Shown here: piece after piece, positions 1-13,755 of the stretch
Layout of the letters: every line of letters starts with the position of its first letter
How positions within the stretch are numbered: the first letter of the stretch is position 1
From: Chamaea fasciata
Lineage: Eukaryota > Chordata > Aves > Passeriformes > Sylviidae
NCBI GenBank assembly: GCA_029207755.1
Contig: JARCOQ010000004.1
Coordinates: forward strand, 37,473,685-37,537,684
Direction of reading: 5' to 3'
DNA length: 64,000 nucleotides
Notes under the pieces: model-generated
What the model saw: the letters and a program-made list of their open reading frames with translations, nothing else
What the model was told of the DNA's origin: nothing
The model's database searches: none
Program-made: the position numbers and the translations under genes

Positions 1-1770
1 CATTCTGTGTGATGTGGTATCATACATGAGCAAAGGATGGAGCAACTGGCTGAAATATTGACCCGCTTCTCTCTTTCCAGTGACACATCATATGGGTGTT
101 ACGAACTCATTTAGATACTGTACAGCTTGGCTATGACATCTGAGGTCCTGTTCTCTTTTGAAAGCAGAAACAAAAGTTACTGCTTCCTTCCTCTCTTCTT
201 AGTTTATTAAAAAGACTAATCAGTTTAAAAAATGAGTAAAGAATTTAAAAAGGAGTATGAAAATGGAAAAGTATTTGCATACAACAGAAAGCAGACTCAG
301 AGTTGAGCTGGAAAAGGCTACAAAATTTTGGTCCTATTTATGATGCACTATTAGAGTCCATGTTTTGAGTTATGTTCTAGTTTTAACAGGTAGTGATGAG
401 GACAAAATTCTGTGACCCTTGTTAGCTGGTGGTACACCAGTTGAAACTAGTTCAGGTAAAAAGTTGCAATAATAAAGTCAGAAGGTCACAAAAATATAGA
501 ATATTATGGGCAGACAGTGTCAGCGAGCCTACCATTACATCTCTTGACAAGTTAATATATAATTTTAGCTAAAAAATTAAGTAAGATTGAGGGAGTGGGA
601 AATTTCTTTTGAAAGTCTCTGTGTCTCTTGTTGACATTTTAAAGATGAAATGTTTTTAAGTTTCTATTTTAAAATGGATTGTCATTTGCCTCATTAAAAA
701 AAAGGAAAAAGAACCTACATACTTAGAAAAAATACCCCAACAAATAACCCTGAAGCTAAAAATGAGCTAATGATCAATATTTAATTAATAATGATTTATA
801 ATGATCAATAATTAACAATTTTAACTTTATTAAGTGGAGGAAACTGGGGGTAGGTACTGCTGACGCTGTACTGCTCTAGTACAGAAAAATCTAAATACCC
901 ATCAGCTAATTGCTGCTGAAAAAATTTAATGAGATTTTACAGAAATGCTAATTTAAATAGCTAGCATAAGTGAAAATTATCAATATCACACTTTTTCAAA
1001 CAGTTCATACGTGATGAACCAACAGACAATAGGCTGACTTCTGAGGCTTATATTTTATTAAAACAAGACGCGCTCTTGATGCTCAGTATGATGTTTTATT
1101 CCTCTGTAAAGTGACTACTCAAATATGGAGGCTAAGCTGTTAGTGACTCAGGTTCAAGTAGGGTAAGTCTAAACACTTTTACCCTGTCATGAACCTAAGT
1201 GTTTCATATTTTAATTGACAACAGTCACATCCTTGAGCTTTTCATTTAGACTTTGATAAAATCTGCTCAGAAAGGCAGATGGCAGGCTGTTATTTTTAAT
1301 TCACAAGCAATGTTAAATATGTGCCATATGTTATAGAACTTTTCAGGCACAGCCTTTTGAATGCTATCACAGTAAACTTACAAAATTACATAAAAGGGAA
1401 ATCTGATAGAGAATAACACCACTGCAGTTTACATTTTTGAAAAAAGAAATAAAAATGACCAGACTTCCTTCTTGTTAAAATATAGTTATTCAAATCCCCC
1501 AAGAATCATTGAAACATCAAAATTGGTGCAGACGGGAAGTGTATGTGGGCTTCTGTTATCTGTTGTTCTGCATCTGGGAAAGAGTCTCTGCATTCACTAC
1601 ACTCACTAAATGAGATGTTTCCTTGTGAAAAAAAATGTTCATGATGGTTTACCCTACTGTATGTAGTAACTTCACGTGTAGGTTAGTAATAGTAATGAGA
1701 AAAAATGGGCTGAAGTAAAAATAGTTTTTAGCATACTTTGAGATCAGTTGTTGTCAAAAGAGACATTCAA
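1..1770. other. Unique AT-rich non-coding DNA
   Basis: No coding frame over 60 codons, no recognised repeat and no RNA gene was seen. The sequence is AT-rich with scattered A and T runs. Part of a desert or a long intron is the simplest reading. Confidence 0.6.
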
Positions 1771-1810
1771 GCTACAGCTTCCCTAGAAAGGGAGCTGTGG
1801 AAGCTGTAGC
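1771..1810. repeat. Inverted repeat, 12-bp perfect arms, 16-nt loop
   Basis: The arm GCTACAGCTTCC at 1771-1782 is exactly complementary to GGAAGCTGTAGC at 1799-1810. Inside the loop a second, slightly imperfect partner (GGGAGCTGT) can pair with the same left arm, so two alternative stems exist. The stem is too short for a microRNA precursor. A local template-switch origin is an inference. Confidence 0.75.
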
Positions 1811-4800
1811 AGCAATTGTAAAGCAATTCTGATATATTATCTTTTTCAAGAAAATATAAATGGATTTATGGCAGCCCACAATCTGCTGTAGCAAAGAAAA
1901 GTGTGCTGGGCTTCAATAGCTAGTGGGAGACCCATATTTGAAAACATTGCATCCAGCATGTTCCTGAATTGCACTGGGCTTCTGGCCTGTGAGTTTTCAG
2001 GAGCAGCTCAAAGAGACAGACAAGGCAGTGTGTATAATAACAACCTTTTGACTTCAATATGATACAGAGTGTGAGATGTCTCTCAGGAAGGGCAAAACAA
2101 CCCTGCAGGTCTAAGTGGGGAGAATGGTGTCTTAGAAATGTTTGTGTGTAAGCAGGGAATGTGACCTCACAAATCTGGTGATTAGTTGTACCTGAAGCTC
2201 TCCCTGGAGGGCCCAAAAACCAGCACTGAAAAGGGAGCACATTCAACAGCTCCTGTGCACCCATGATCAGCCTGGACCAGCATGGTGAAAGTGTCAGTTG
2301 GGCTTTCATAAGCAAGCATTGTTTATTTGGTCTTCTGCTTTGCATGGTAAAGTTGCTGGAGTCCTGAATTTATTCAGCTGCTGAACACTACTTGAAGCCA
2401 CTGGAAGAGAAACTTTAAAGTAATGGTATAAATGTATGTGCAGAATGCCAAGAACATTTCTATACAGTGTAGAGATGGACGAATTATTCTTTATGAATTA
2501 TTCATAACACAATTTTTGACATTTTTCTGGAATAAATTTCATTTTTTAAAATTATTCACAATATCACCCAATAATTCCTGAACTTTTCATTACCAGTCAT
2601 CAGAATACTTTCATAGGTTCTTGGTTTCTTTTTTCATTACTCATCTTATTCAATGACACCTGATTAATCCAGACACTTCTGTAATTTTTAATATCTTAGG
2701 CAACAAAACCAGCAAACTAAAGAGATCCAGCACTGCTATGAAGGCTGTTAGAGAAAGTGCATAACATTTCTTTTTTAGAAATATTTCCTTCTGTAAACAG
2801 TCTTGCACAAGACTAGATTCACAGAGGTAAATTTGGTTATAAAAGAGAGGTTTCTAGGACTTGTGATAATATTATTTTTTGGTATTGTTCATTGAGACAA
2901 CTACCAATTGAAGTGGTTTCTGAAGAACTGACTGACATTCACATTTCTTAAATGGAATTGATCTAAATCTAGTTTTTAGGTAAATACGGGATTAGTTAAT
3001 TAAACTCAGTGAAGACATATGACTGCTCAAGCTGAATAAGAAACAAATTAATTCAGAATCAGAACCCATCTTCAGTGGTGTTCAGCTATAAATAGGGGAA
3101 ACAAGTATAGATTCAAAGCTATACAGTGGTTAGAGTCTAGAAATTGCACGTAAAACTCTACAGAAGAAATCTACATCTTTCTATCAGCCTTCTGCTGGTA
3201 TGCACCTAAGGAGCAAAACTGCTGCTGAAACATCAGAGCTTTGGAGGCATACCAAAACCAAAAAAGGTAAAAAAATGTCACAACAAGCAGCTCTAGTCAA
3301 TGAACTTTAGGTCTGGTGGCAGCTTTAGACTACATCTGCTAAAAGCACCAGTTACATATAAACTCCCCTAGATGTTCTGGGCTAATTCCCATCCTTGCAA
3401 GTTAAGTGGCTGGGTGAATAAAAATAAGAATTAAAAAAGAGATAAGAAATACAACCTTTTCTTGCCCAGTTTCCATGGAAATGAAAGTGGAAAGACTGCT
3501 GGCAGTCAGTAGCTGAGTGTGAGAACTCTCACTTGCAGATGTCAGTTCCTCACTCATCGCTGAAAACTGTTGTGTTGGTTTAAAAAATCAGCTGCAAATG
3601 ATATCTCCAAACTCTGTGGATTTTAAAAAGAGTTGTTAAACTAGTTTTAAAATGGGAGCATTTAAAATGTAAAAGTCTTTACATTTCCATTCATCTGGCT
3701 GCTGGGACACATTCCTTTTATAAGCAAAAACATGGTCACTGCATTTTCAGTTACTACCTTCTGGAATTCCCTTTGGCTTAACAGTTTGAGTTGATTACTT
3801 TGCTAAGTATGCTGAAAGCTTTCCCCACTTAAAGAAGGCACTTGGTTTCTTACTGGTTTAGTAAAGCACTCATGGATTCTGTTTAGATATGGATTGCTAA
3901 GATTTACATTGATTTAAACACAACGGGGAAATGAATGAATCTAGTTTTAAATCAAGATGTGATTGTTTGCACATAATATCTTTCAAGATTACTGACATAT
4001 TTGAAACAAAGATTGAAAAACTTTCTCAATGTCTTGCAAGAGTCACATGGTTTAGATCCAAGTCTACAGTTGTTAAATTGTTTAATGTAAGATAAAATAA
4101 ATAAATAATTTTCTTTCATATTACAAGAAAGACTGGAAATGCATGTCAGTTGTATACAATGAACTTTCTCTACAGCCTACAAAAACTCTCCTCAATGTAT
4201 TTATTCCACTCTGTGGAATAACAGGCAATTTACTGTTCTTAATACTACAGGGAGAGTAATGACTGTGAGGGATTTTCCTGAAGATCACAGTCTTAAAGAC
4301 CGATAGGATGTTTTTTACGTCATACAATATTTATTATAGTAATGCATAATTTTCCTTGGAATGACTGTCTGCTTGTGGGCTAAATGAGTAAGCAACTAAC
4401 TCATTCACAAACAGCAACATTAGGAGCTGAGGCAAATAAGCAGCTGATCTTGCTTGTTCTGTACACTGAAGCCTTGAGAATAGTTTTCCCTTTTTTCCTT
4501 AGACATTAATTCAGTTTTTGTGGCTGCTGTGGCAGGTGGAGTATTTTATATTCTCATCTCATTAATCAGGTGTGGGTAACTGAGGAAACTCCATAAATAG
4601 CTGTTCTGGAGATAGAGACAGTATAATCCGTAGCAAACCAGCTGTAGCACCATGAGGCTGCAATGGAGCTAAGACCTTGGTAGCATACTCCAAATATTGT
4701 GAGGTGTCTGTGATGGTAGAAGTATCACTTATGCAATGAACAAGATTATCACTTAAACCATGTGAATGTAAGAGAACAGAAAGCAATACTCTTTGTAGTA

Positions 4801-5040
4801 AACTTTCAGATTGTTTGGTAACGAGTATAGCAGAATTTAATGCATAAAATGTCCCAGTCTCAGCTTCATGGTCTGACTCAGAGAAGCTATTATTTTAATT
4901 CTCTGAACTGATGCAATACACAATTTAAAAAATTCTTTTTCTCATTTTAAATTATAAAGAAAAAAAAATAAAAGAAACTTTTCTACAAGCTTTTCTCTTA
5001 CTCCCCTTTTTAGTTATATGACTTCAAACTAGCAAGATGT
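1811..5040. other. Unique non-coding DNA with one chance-like minus ORF
   Basis: The region holds no repeat I can name. A 141-codon minus-strand frame lies at 1920-2345 in locally GC-richer sequence. Its predicted product is rich in Cys, His and Leu, shows no domain I recognise, and has no convincing splice or promoter context, so I do not call it a gene. Confidence 0.5.
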
Positions 5041-5624
5041 CCTGGGGGACATCAGGCCCAGCATCATCAGCCAGGCAAAGGAGGGGATTGTCCCACTCTG
5101 CTCTGAGCTGGGGCAGCCTCACCCTGAGTTCTGTATGCAGTTTTTAAAACAGACATTAGCCTGTTAGAGAGCACCCAAAGCGGGGGCCAAGAGGATGGTG
5201 AAATATCTGGAGGGGAAATCTTCTGAGAAGTGGCTGAGATCCCTTGGTTTGTCCAGCCTGGAGGAGAGGATACTGAGGGGAGACCTCATTGTGATCTTCA
5301 ACATCCTCATGAGGGAAAATGGAGGGGCAGGCAATGGTCTCTTCACTCTCATGAACAGTGGTGGGACTTGTGTGACTAGCATGAAGCTGAGTCTAGGGAG
5401 ATTTAGGTTGGATATCAGGAAAAATCTTTTCCCTCAGAGGGCTGTTGGGCACTGGAACAGGCTCCCCAGGAAAGTGGTCACAGCACCAAGCCTGTCTGAA
5501 TTCAAGAAATGTTTGGACAACACTCTCAGTCACTTGCTGTGATTCTTGCGGTGTCTTACTCAGGGCCAGGAGTTGGGCTTAATGGGTCCCTTCCAACTCA
5601 AAATATTTTGCCATTTTGTGATTC
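5041..5624 (+). mobile_element. CR1 LINE fragment (CR1-Y/X-like), 3' end
   Basis: This is a 5'-truncated chicken-repeat-1 LINE in plus orientation. It begins inside ORF2 and runs through the short 3' UTR (motifs GGGCCAGGAGTTGG and GGGTCCCTTCCAACTC) to a degenerate tail of ATTTTG/TGTGATTC units at 5607-5624. CR1 elements retrotranspose by target-primed reverse transcription and are usually 5'-truncated, as here. The copy is old: the tail repeats and several ORF2 codons have decayed. Unlike L1, CR1 has no poly(A) tail and normally no clear TSD, and I see neither. Confidence 0.93.
5195..5542 (+). pseudogene. CR1 ORF2 C-terminal remnant
   Basis: A 115-codon frame encodes the last part of the CR1 ORF2 polyprotein, downstream of the reverse transcriptase palm. 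Recognisable blocks in order are GDLI (~residue 30), GRFRLDIRKNLF (~68), VGHWNRLPRKVV (~84) and APSLSEFKKCLDNTL (~97). These match the conserved C-terminal segment of avian CR1 ORF2. The frame has no endonuclease or RT catalytic domain, so it cannot mobilise anything. The first Met is an internal residue of the original protein, not a real start. The frame has survived by chance in a truncated copy. Confidence 0.85.
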
Positions 5625-8600
5625 CTGACACACTCTGCCTGCAAAAGAATGCTCTGAAGGCATACAGGACAGCATATTGTTTTTGCTGGTTTTTTTCCTG
5701 TATGTCAGTACAGCAGGCATTTAGAAGATATCTTGCCATGTATGAACTTCCAGTGAGCAGGATGAAGCTGCTAAGTGATTTAACTAGTTAGGAGTGATGT
5801 AGTTTTAACCAAGTTCATAGACCGTAGTCAAAATGCAGTTTTCAAAAAGGAGCCAGAAATCTCCATCTTTTTGTCACCATACACTACCTCATAGTTACCA
5901 GTTGTCTACCTACATCTTGCTATCATAGTATGCCTGTTCTCATCCTTTCTACTTGTTAGGGCTTCTAGTCCATTCCCTTGAAACATTCTTTTAAGTGATG
6001 CATATGATGAGATGGGTCAACATATCCACTCCTCCTATAGTTTGTGGACATATGTGCAATTAACAAGCGTGGACCACACTGACTTTTTTGAACTGTATTT
6101 TCTTACAGCAAAGATGAAGCTCACCTTCCCTGGATAGCTGAGCTATGTGATTGTCCAGAGTAAGACCAGTCACTGTAAGTGATTCAGGCCTTCGTTTCTT
6201 TCCTGAGGCTTATTGAAACTGTCTTTACTCTTGAAGGTCAGTGTTTTCAACTAAAATGCTTTTTTTCACCTCTTTTCAGACTGTCTTCCAAACCATTTGT
6301 AATTCTTCCTAATTTTCCTCTCTCTTCTGGAGCACTTGCATTCCTTGTTTCTTCATACTTTTTTAGCAGGAATCTTCCATTTATGCTGTGGTGATATTTT
6401 GCCTTTTCTTTTATATATCTTTTATATATTCTCTGTATGCTTAGCTTACATATTTGATACTGTAATTTAGTTCTGATATTTTACTAGGTAGGAGGACAAA
6501 GTCTTTTAAAAGTCTCCCCACTGAAGGCCTCAAACCTTAAGCTATCTTGGTTCTCCATAGGAACCAATGTTGGATCCAGCTCTCCAGGACATATTTTTAT
6601 AAACAGGATACAAGCATTATCTGAAGAGGAAGACACTAGAAGTTGCCAGAATAGTTGGACATTACTTTATCTATTAAGCTTCTCATTGGGGAGTTTGTCA
6701 GATATGCTAATTTGCAAAGTATATAAAAATTGTATATGTGTCATGTGCTGCATTTTTGGCATTTTCCACCTTGTCAAGTTGTGCATTATAATGATCCTTA
6801 TTAAATGAAAAACGCCTTTCATCCCCTTAACTGTGTCCAGCTCATAATTCTAGGACCAGAGAAAAAGGCATCACCATAAATGAAACCTTATTTTGAAATA
6901 CTCTTCTCCCAGGTGATTTTTAGGAGGCTTTTCACAACCTGAATGCAGCATTTTTAAAACTAAGGAAATAATGTAATCTGATTCCATGCTCTGAGGTATG
7001 GAATGACTTTTTGGTGGTAGTAGAAAATGGCTCCCAATCTCTGACTTATGCTGTACAGTATTTCTTATTTAACTAAACATAGCTTTTGAATGAGACTGCA
7101 AGAAGAGTCTGTACAGGGGGAGGGAAAATGACTAGTCCTCACTCATTTAACTTTGACTTGGTGTGACCGGGGAGCTGACACAGCATGGTTTGTTACAATA
7201 AGAATGTCACAGCTTCCAGAACTTTTCTCATCCTTTTTATGGTTTTCCAATTTGCCTGACTGCCCTGTTTCCTTCAGTATAATCAGCTATTTGCAGAGGT
7301 GGAATTGCCAGCTGATGATACTGACACTTGACTGACATAAATTAATTTGCATCATTAGTCTGATTCTTAGTACTGCATTGCTTTCAGAGCACTGATATTA
7401 AACAGTGAGATCACAAAATGAGCTGAAATTCATTGCAACAAAATAGGAACTTCCTAAGAACATGATTTCCTTCGTTGTAAATAAACTTGTAGGTCGCTTT
7501 GACCATTGCCTACATCTAATTTAAGAGTCAGTAAAAATTGAGTAAATATTGCAAACCAAATTTTTAAGGTACTTATGTGATGCATTGGACAATTTAAATT
7601 TATTTCTTACTGCTCCTATAAGCACAGTGTCAATATGACAGAAACTCTTAAAAAATGTGGTCATGAGTGACAAAGAATTCATATCCATGTAGCATGTGAG
7701 ATTAGGAAAGATCACAACACCAAAAGCTACATATAAAAAAATTGGGAAGTAGCATCATATTACTGACAGATCAAATTTTCTAGGTCAAGTGGGCACAAAC
7801 ATTTATGCGTCTATGCCCTTCCACACTGTCCTGTGCTCAACTTTTTATTTATATAAAATATTTCATATATCCATAAAGTACTGGACTCCTCCATGATCAG
7901 ACTGGTTATCTACATGTTAGTACAGCAGAAGAATGAATGGAGTTGCAATTGATTGACAGTATCAATATGCAAGTAATAAGTATTGGGCTGTTGTTTCATA
8001 TATGGACAATACAATTGTTCTTTTTTTCATTTAAATCCAGCAACATATACACTAATCAGGTGCTTTATCAGTTTTTTCTGACCTGAAAACCTTCCCCATT
8101 CTTCTGCTTCTCATTCAGCATTCCTAAGCACGAAGACCCACAAAACACCAATATCAAAAGAAGATTTCCATTGATTTCAGTAGACTATCAGTAGAAGTAA
8201 AAGAAAAAAACCTTATAACGAGGTATGTCATTAAACAGTATACATTTAAATTTTAATAGAGATGGGAAGAAATGTTGCTCTTATTTATGTTCCATAACCC
8301 CTATCTCCCTGAGATAATTGAAAACATTTTCCCCACTCTTTCTTTAATGGGGACTGTGGAGAAAAAGGAAGAGACTGGAAAATTCTTTTGAAATGCACAT
8401 CTGAAATCTTGGAGCCCATTACCAAGTCATTAGTGAACACAAACCCCTTTGATGAAATTTTGCTTAAAAATTGTTAATCTGAACTCAGGAGCTATTTGAT
8501 TAACAGCAGCAACCGCTGCCAATTTGAACTGATTGGTGGTGCACATTCCTAGATGCATTACTTTTCTTGTTTTCTTCCTACTAGTTCTATCTAATTCTTC

Positions 8601-9540
8601 AGATGATTCAGGCTTATCTAAGTTTTGGAAGTAACTTAGCTCCGTTTTATTAAGAATGGAGCTTTAAAATAGTACTTTGATTAACTAAGTGTGCCCTCCA
8701 TCTATAAGACTTCTTCGTCAAATGCTCCATTACAAGCCTGCCACTGTAGCTCATGGCTGTGATTAAATGTCCCAGCAGAAACTTCTTTAGGCAGGCAGGA
8801 TCAAAACTACATCCCATGAGCCAAAGCACCCAACCAGATTTCATACTGACCTTCCCCCAGGAAATGGAGAACTTATCTCGTAATTTGCATACAGCTGCAA
8901 AGTGTTGCTCAGTGCAGTCTTGAAGTTTCCCCCCTCAGCTTCTTGCAGCATTTTAATCAATAATTTCTAATGGCAAACATCAACAGTGAGAAAGGCCACC
9001 CTGCTAACTGTAGGAATATCATAAAAATTGAGAAATAAACAAGAAATGTCACAAGCTTTCCAGTGAATGTTCCATGACATACCATTTGTATTAGACCACT
9101 AATCGGTCTTGATTCTATGATAAATTTGAATACTAATCCCTTCTGAATAGGGATTAAGCTTCAGTATGTAGAGGAGGGATTCATTAGAATTCATCTCATC
9201 AAGACACTGCTTGAAAAAAGTTGCACAGCACTTTGTACCTCAGACCTTTCAGTGCTGACAACCAATTGCCAAACCACCACTCAGTGGCTAAAATCAACAA
9301 ACTGTAACTTATGAGTGCCCATATTTTCTCAGTCAGAAACCGATGATATGTTGTGTTGCTGTCTGGAGAGGACTATCTTTAGGCAAAATGCTTTCTAGTT
9401 AGTTACACTAGACAAACCATCAAACAGTCCTGAAAAAGATGCCAATAAGTAAGGGAAATTCAGTGGAGATCATGTTGACAGAGTATGAGCATGAATGTTT
9501 TGAGGCACCATCTGTTGATTTATGTATCATTGGCCCACTT
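5625..9540. other. Unique AT-rich non-coding DNA
   Basis: No repeat, RNA gene or credible coding frame was seen. Frames of 60-81 codons occur but share no domain features and are consistent with chance. Confidence 0.55.
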
Positions 9541-9574
9541 ATTTCACTATTGTGTGGACTCACAATAGTGAAAT
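9541..9574. repeat. Perfect hairpin, 14-bp arms, 6-nt loop
   Basis: ATTTCACTATTGTG at 9541-9554 is followed by the loop TGGACT and then the exact reverse complement at 9561-9574. The flanks do not extend the pairing. No transposon termini or TSD surround it. Confidence 0.9.
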
Positions 9575-12303
9575 TACTTAATTGATTCAGCATGAATCAG
9601 ACTATGTATTAATGCATTGCTGGAATCCCCTTTCCCAGGAAACATACACACTCTGGAATAGCTTTGACCTTCTCCAAACCGTATCCATGCAAAGGCAATG
9701 GTGGCTAATGCAAGATGTGGTGTGTGCTTAAAAGCAGTTTCTATTTCTTTAGCTGCAGGCTAGAATCAATGAGTGTTTTGGCCACAAAATCAGTAGGGCA
9801 AACTCTCCAAACTCTCCAAACTCTTTTCTCAGTGTCAACTAAATTGGCATAGCTTTGATGAACACATGGAGATTTACTGATCACATAAGCTGAATATGTT
9901 TGGAGTAGTCCACGATACACTCTGCTGTTGGAGGGAGAAATGTCCACAGGCATTCTTAACTAAATGCTTTGTTCACAGCAATTTGTGCATGGCTATGCAG
10001 CATTTACAGTTCTGCATGCTCTACAAGTGCAATATAGCCATACTCAGGGACTCTTTTACAAATAACTCCCTTTCTCTGTCTGTCTGTCAGTACCCCAGCA
10101 AAAGAGTAGATGAAGAACGAAGGGCAGAATAAAGTAACCTTGAGACAGGTTATTATTCACAAGTTTCAGCTTGTAAGGAGCACTTCACAGCTCAAGTCTC
10201 ATTCATTATAAGCAGCAGAAGTGTTGGCTGACTAATTTGAAATGTGTATAAAAAAATCAAACAAGAATTCAGATATAGAATCCTAACACTGTCACACCAG
10301 CTGGTGTTGACCACTTTTGCAGAGACTGCAAGCTTCAAAATCAATGTGCTGATCTCACTGACCCTAATGGAGTTGCTTCATCTGGAACATCAGATATTGA
10401 CCCATTTGGGTTTTGTACCTTTGACACACCCTTCAATACATTCCCTTCTTTTGAAGACAACTTTAACCTGAAAGTATTATTTCAAAGAGAGAAAAGAAGC
10501 CATACAGTATGCACATATGTATGGGGAAAAAAAAGAAACAACACAGTCTATGAAAATTTCCATCCGCATCACTGTAAAGCTGTTCAGAAATACTGGTACT
10601 TAGCACCATGACATGGCGGATGCTAAAGTAAATGATATTCCTGGGTAGTAACTTTCATAATTTTAGATTCCTGAAGCTTTTGCACATAATGCACTGATAC
10701 AGAATTTTGGATGAATTCTTGGTGAGATGAATTCTAAAAAATGTCATGCTCATTATATTACCTTATCTTTCTGTTTTTCCCGTTGTTATCATATAGTTCT
10801 AGTGCCTTTCAGAAAACACACATGTGAAATCTTGTATGCTGTGTAAGTTTTACACTTGAAATTTGATGTATTTGTTAGACTACATTGAACAGAGGTTTTG
10901 TTAAAACATAGGAAAAATTATTACATGTAGTACATAGGAGGGTGAGATTTAACATGTGAGAGTGAACTTTAAATGGAGACTTATTTGTTAAGAGATTTGT
11001 TCAGAAGGGGATTACATAGCCATCATTTCCTGATGGAATATGCTTCAAGGTATATCCGAAAATATAATCCTATATTATCCTACATTAGCATAGTGAAAAA
11101 AGCTCTATAAGGATATCCAGCCTTTCTCTGTGCTAATACAAGATGACAATATTCTTGAGAACCTTGCCAGTTCAATATTAAATGATTTATATGCTGAAAC
11201 TCTCCCATATTCTTGGGAGACTTGCAATCTGTGAGGTGTCACTTCCAGAGTAGTGTTCCTGATCCTGATCCTTCTCCCAACTTTATTCTAATACCCTTAA
11301 ACTCAATACCTGTGTGTAACAACCTCAGTTCTGTGACAGTAGTTACAATATCAACCAGTCACAAACAGTTTGGAGTTTTTTATCATTTGGCACTTATTCA
11401 GTCAAGCTATATACAAGCAACTTGCCAATTCTCCCTTGTAATCCCCCTCTTTTTGTCCTGCTGATCTTCAAGCTGTTCTTTTCAAAATTCCCTTCATATA
11501 GCAAGTAAGTGTCCCAAAGTGCCTGTAACTAGAGATCTATAGCCATTGTAAGGTATTTAGAATTATTTTCTCTATGAATATTCCTGTATGTGTAGGTCAA
11601 AATTTATCAATTTTTGGCTGTGTGTTTTTCCAGGTTAAAACATGGCTAAGCATCTAATCTATTTTGGAATGGTCAAGGTGTTGTGTCCCACCACTACATT
11701 ATCCTGGAATTAAAATATGTGAAAATTGTTACAATGGGTGGGAACTCTGTGGAGCTGAGATGAGAAGAGAGCAGAGTGTGACTGTGTGTTGCTACATTCA
11801 AATGATTTACTCTAGAGAAGACCTGTGAGCTGGGGACAGGCAACTAATCCCCATTTTAGAGATGAAAAATAGGTACAGGGAAAGATTTTGGGGCCATTCC
11901 TCAAGTATGATGACATATTCCCGCTGAATTCAGTGTAAGGTTTTTGTTTAAATGGACTGTTTTCTCTCAAGCCTGTTGATTTAAATTTTTGGAACATTGG
12001 ACCATGCAGTCTGCATATTATCCTAGTTTTACAAAATCAAATGAACAACTCTAAAACTGATTAATCTGAAGTCTGTAGAGCTCCACAACCAAGAAGTCAC
12101 AGAGGAACTGTAGGATTTTAAGAAGTCTCATCCTTTTTTTTTCTCTTTACTTATGAAGCAACAAAACAGTGGACTGTTGAAACTGGTTTATCTGGAATCC
12201 ACTAGATTACTAATACCAGCTAAATCAGGCTCCTATCCTAAAACAATGATAAATGTTAATGAGAAAAACTAAAACATGTTAACAAATTCTAGTCTGCAAT
12301 ATT
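9575..12303. other. Unique AT-rich non-coding DNA
   Basis: Nothing recognisable apart from a three-copy 9-bp direct repeat (AAACTCTCC-like) just upstream at about 9799-9827. Open frames of 70-83 codons here have no family features. Confidence 0.55.
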
Positions 12304-12350
12304 GGCCTTGATGATCTTGGAGGTCTTTTCCAACCTTGATGATTCCATGA
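12304..12350 (+). mobile_element. CR1 LINE 3' tail scrap
   Basis: About 47 bp matches the extreme CR1 3' end: GATGATCTTGGAGGTC, then TTTTCCAACCTTGATGATTC. The polarity is plus. Only the terminal UTR is left, so the insertion was severely truncated or has eroded. Confidence 0.8.
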
Positions 12351-13341
12351 GTATTTTTTAGATTAAAATTAAAACAAAATAATAATTAAAGCAGCAGATT
12401 TAGTATCAGGTTCACCTTTGTATCCATGTTGCAAACATTGTTAAAATCAGGTCACATATAAATGTGAGGTGTAAATTATTTTACATAAGTGACACTTGTA
12501 ACAATATCGTAAGGATGGTATTTATGGCAATTGATGGAGGTTATTTTAAATGGGAATTAATGGTGACAACGTTTTTGTGCTAAAAACATCAGGTGATTCA
12601 CCCTCAAACTGAGTTACATGGGTAGAGGGCTAATGTTTTCCAGTGTGAGGCCGTGCCACTGAAGTGGGGTAGAGGACACTGACTGTCACAGAAGGCAGGA
12701 CCATGATAAGAATACACTTAGTAACTGTCTGAATAAATATGATATTCATTGCCAGGCTATGGATGTGCTTGTACAGAGCTTATGGTATCTGGTATTAGAA
12801 TAAAAAATGAGAGAGAAAGCAAATGGTTGTAGGTCATGTGGCTGTATCAGAATAATATTGGCATTAACAATTTCTTTGTATTTGCTCATCCTATGCAAAA
12901 GGAGACAAAAAGACACCAGATTTTTCTGCACCCTATTAATTTTGTTGGGGAAGTGCACATTTTGTCACATTCATCTTGACATTTACATCTTCCACTCCAC
13001 CTGGAAGCAAGGACATAATTATCTACCGTGTCTGGTCTCTTTTTGAATTGAAATACTTCTCTACATCTTTTATGTAATTCCTAATAAGTTTGTATCACAA
13101 CCTTTTTCATGTAGTGGAGTACATTTGATCTCCAAGAAATTTATTCCTTAGTACCTCTTATGAAAAAAGGTAAAATCTAGATGCCTTTTGAAAGGTTGTT
13201 CTGCTTTGCTGAAAAGTAAATGGTATTTTTTGAAAATTAGAGCTCTAACAGTTTCTTCCTAAAAATATATGTATCTGTATGCCTTTGTGTGTGTGGGTTT
13301 TTTAGGGGGAAGAGAGTTTTATTATTGTTACACTGGGAGAT
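12351..13341. other. Unique AT-rich non-coding DNA
   Basis: No repeat or gene recognised. Two overlapping antisense frames of 70-79 codons at 12746-13046 look random. Confidence 0.5.
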
Positions 13342-13755
13342 TGTCTTGGTTTAAGAATGGTTCTCCCCGTCTTTTTTCTCCAAACAGCAAAGATCACACG
13401 TTTAGGATAAGAAAAATTTACTGGGAACAGCAATGAGATAAGAAAACAAACAGTGACAATAACAATAATAATAACAAAAGTGTACAAAAGAGAGTGATTC
13501 CCACAAGAATGCTCACTTATCTTGACCCAGCCATATCCGTGCTAGCCCACTATTCCCTCTGGCTCAGGAACAGTGCCCTGCTTCCCTGACTGCTCTGTCC
13601 ACCATGTTTGCTTGACTGGAAGAAGCAGGAGAATCCCTTCTCCTGCCTCTGGCAGTGTTGTGAGGTAGAATAGAATAACTTCTGTGTCCTAGCCAAGCCC
13701 CCTCCTGCCTTTGGATACTGCAAAAATTAACCCTGTTCTGACCAGAACCAAAACA
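13342..13755 (-). mobile_element. Solo ERVL-type LTR, minus strand
   Basis: About 414 bp bounded by TGTCTTGGTTTAAG and a terminus ending CCAGAACCAAAACA on the plus strand. Read on the minus strand it starts TGTTTTGGTTCTGG, contains GGGTTAATTTTTGC near its 5' end, an AGTAAA poly(A)-like signal in the block CCCAGTAAATTTTTC, and ends TTAAACCAAGACA. These termini are typical of avian ERVL LTRs. No gag, pol or env lies alongside, so it is a solo LTR left by recombination, or a rearranged piece. I could not find a TSD: the flanks are GGAGAT and GGTCTC. That suggests flank damage or a compound insertion. Confidence 0.75.

Noticed and set aside
1920..2345. 141-codon minus-strand frame
   Set aside because: No recognisable domain, no splice or promoter support, and chance frames of this size are expected in 64 kb with local GC enrichment.
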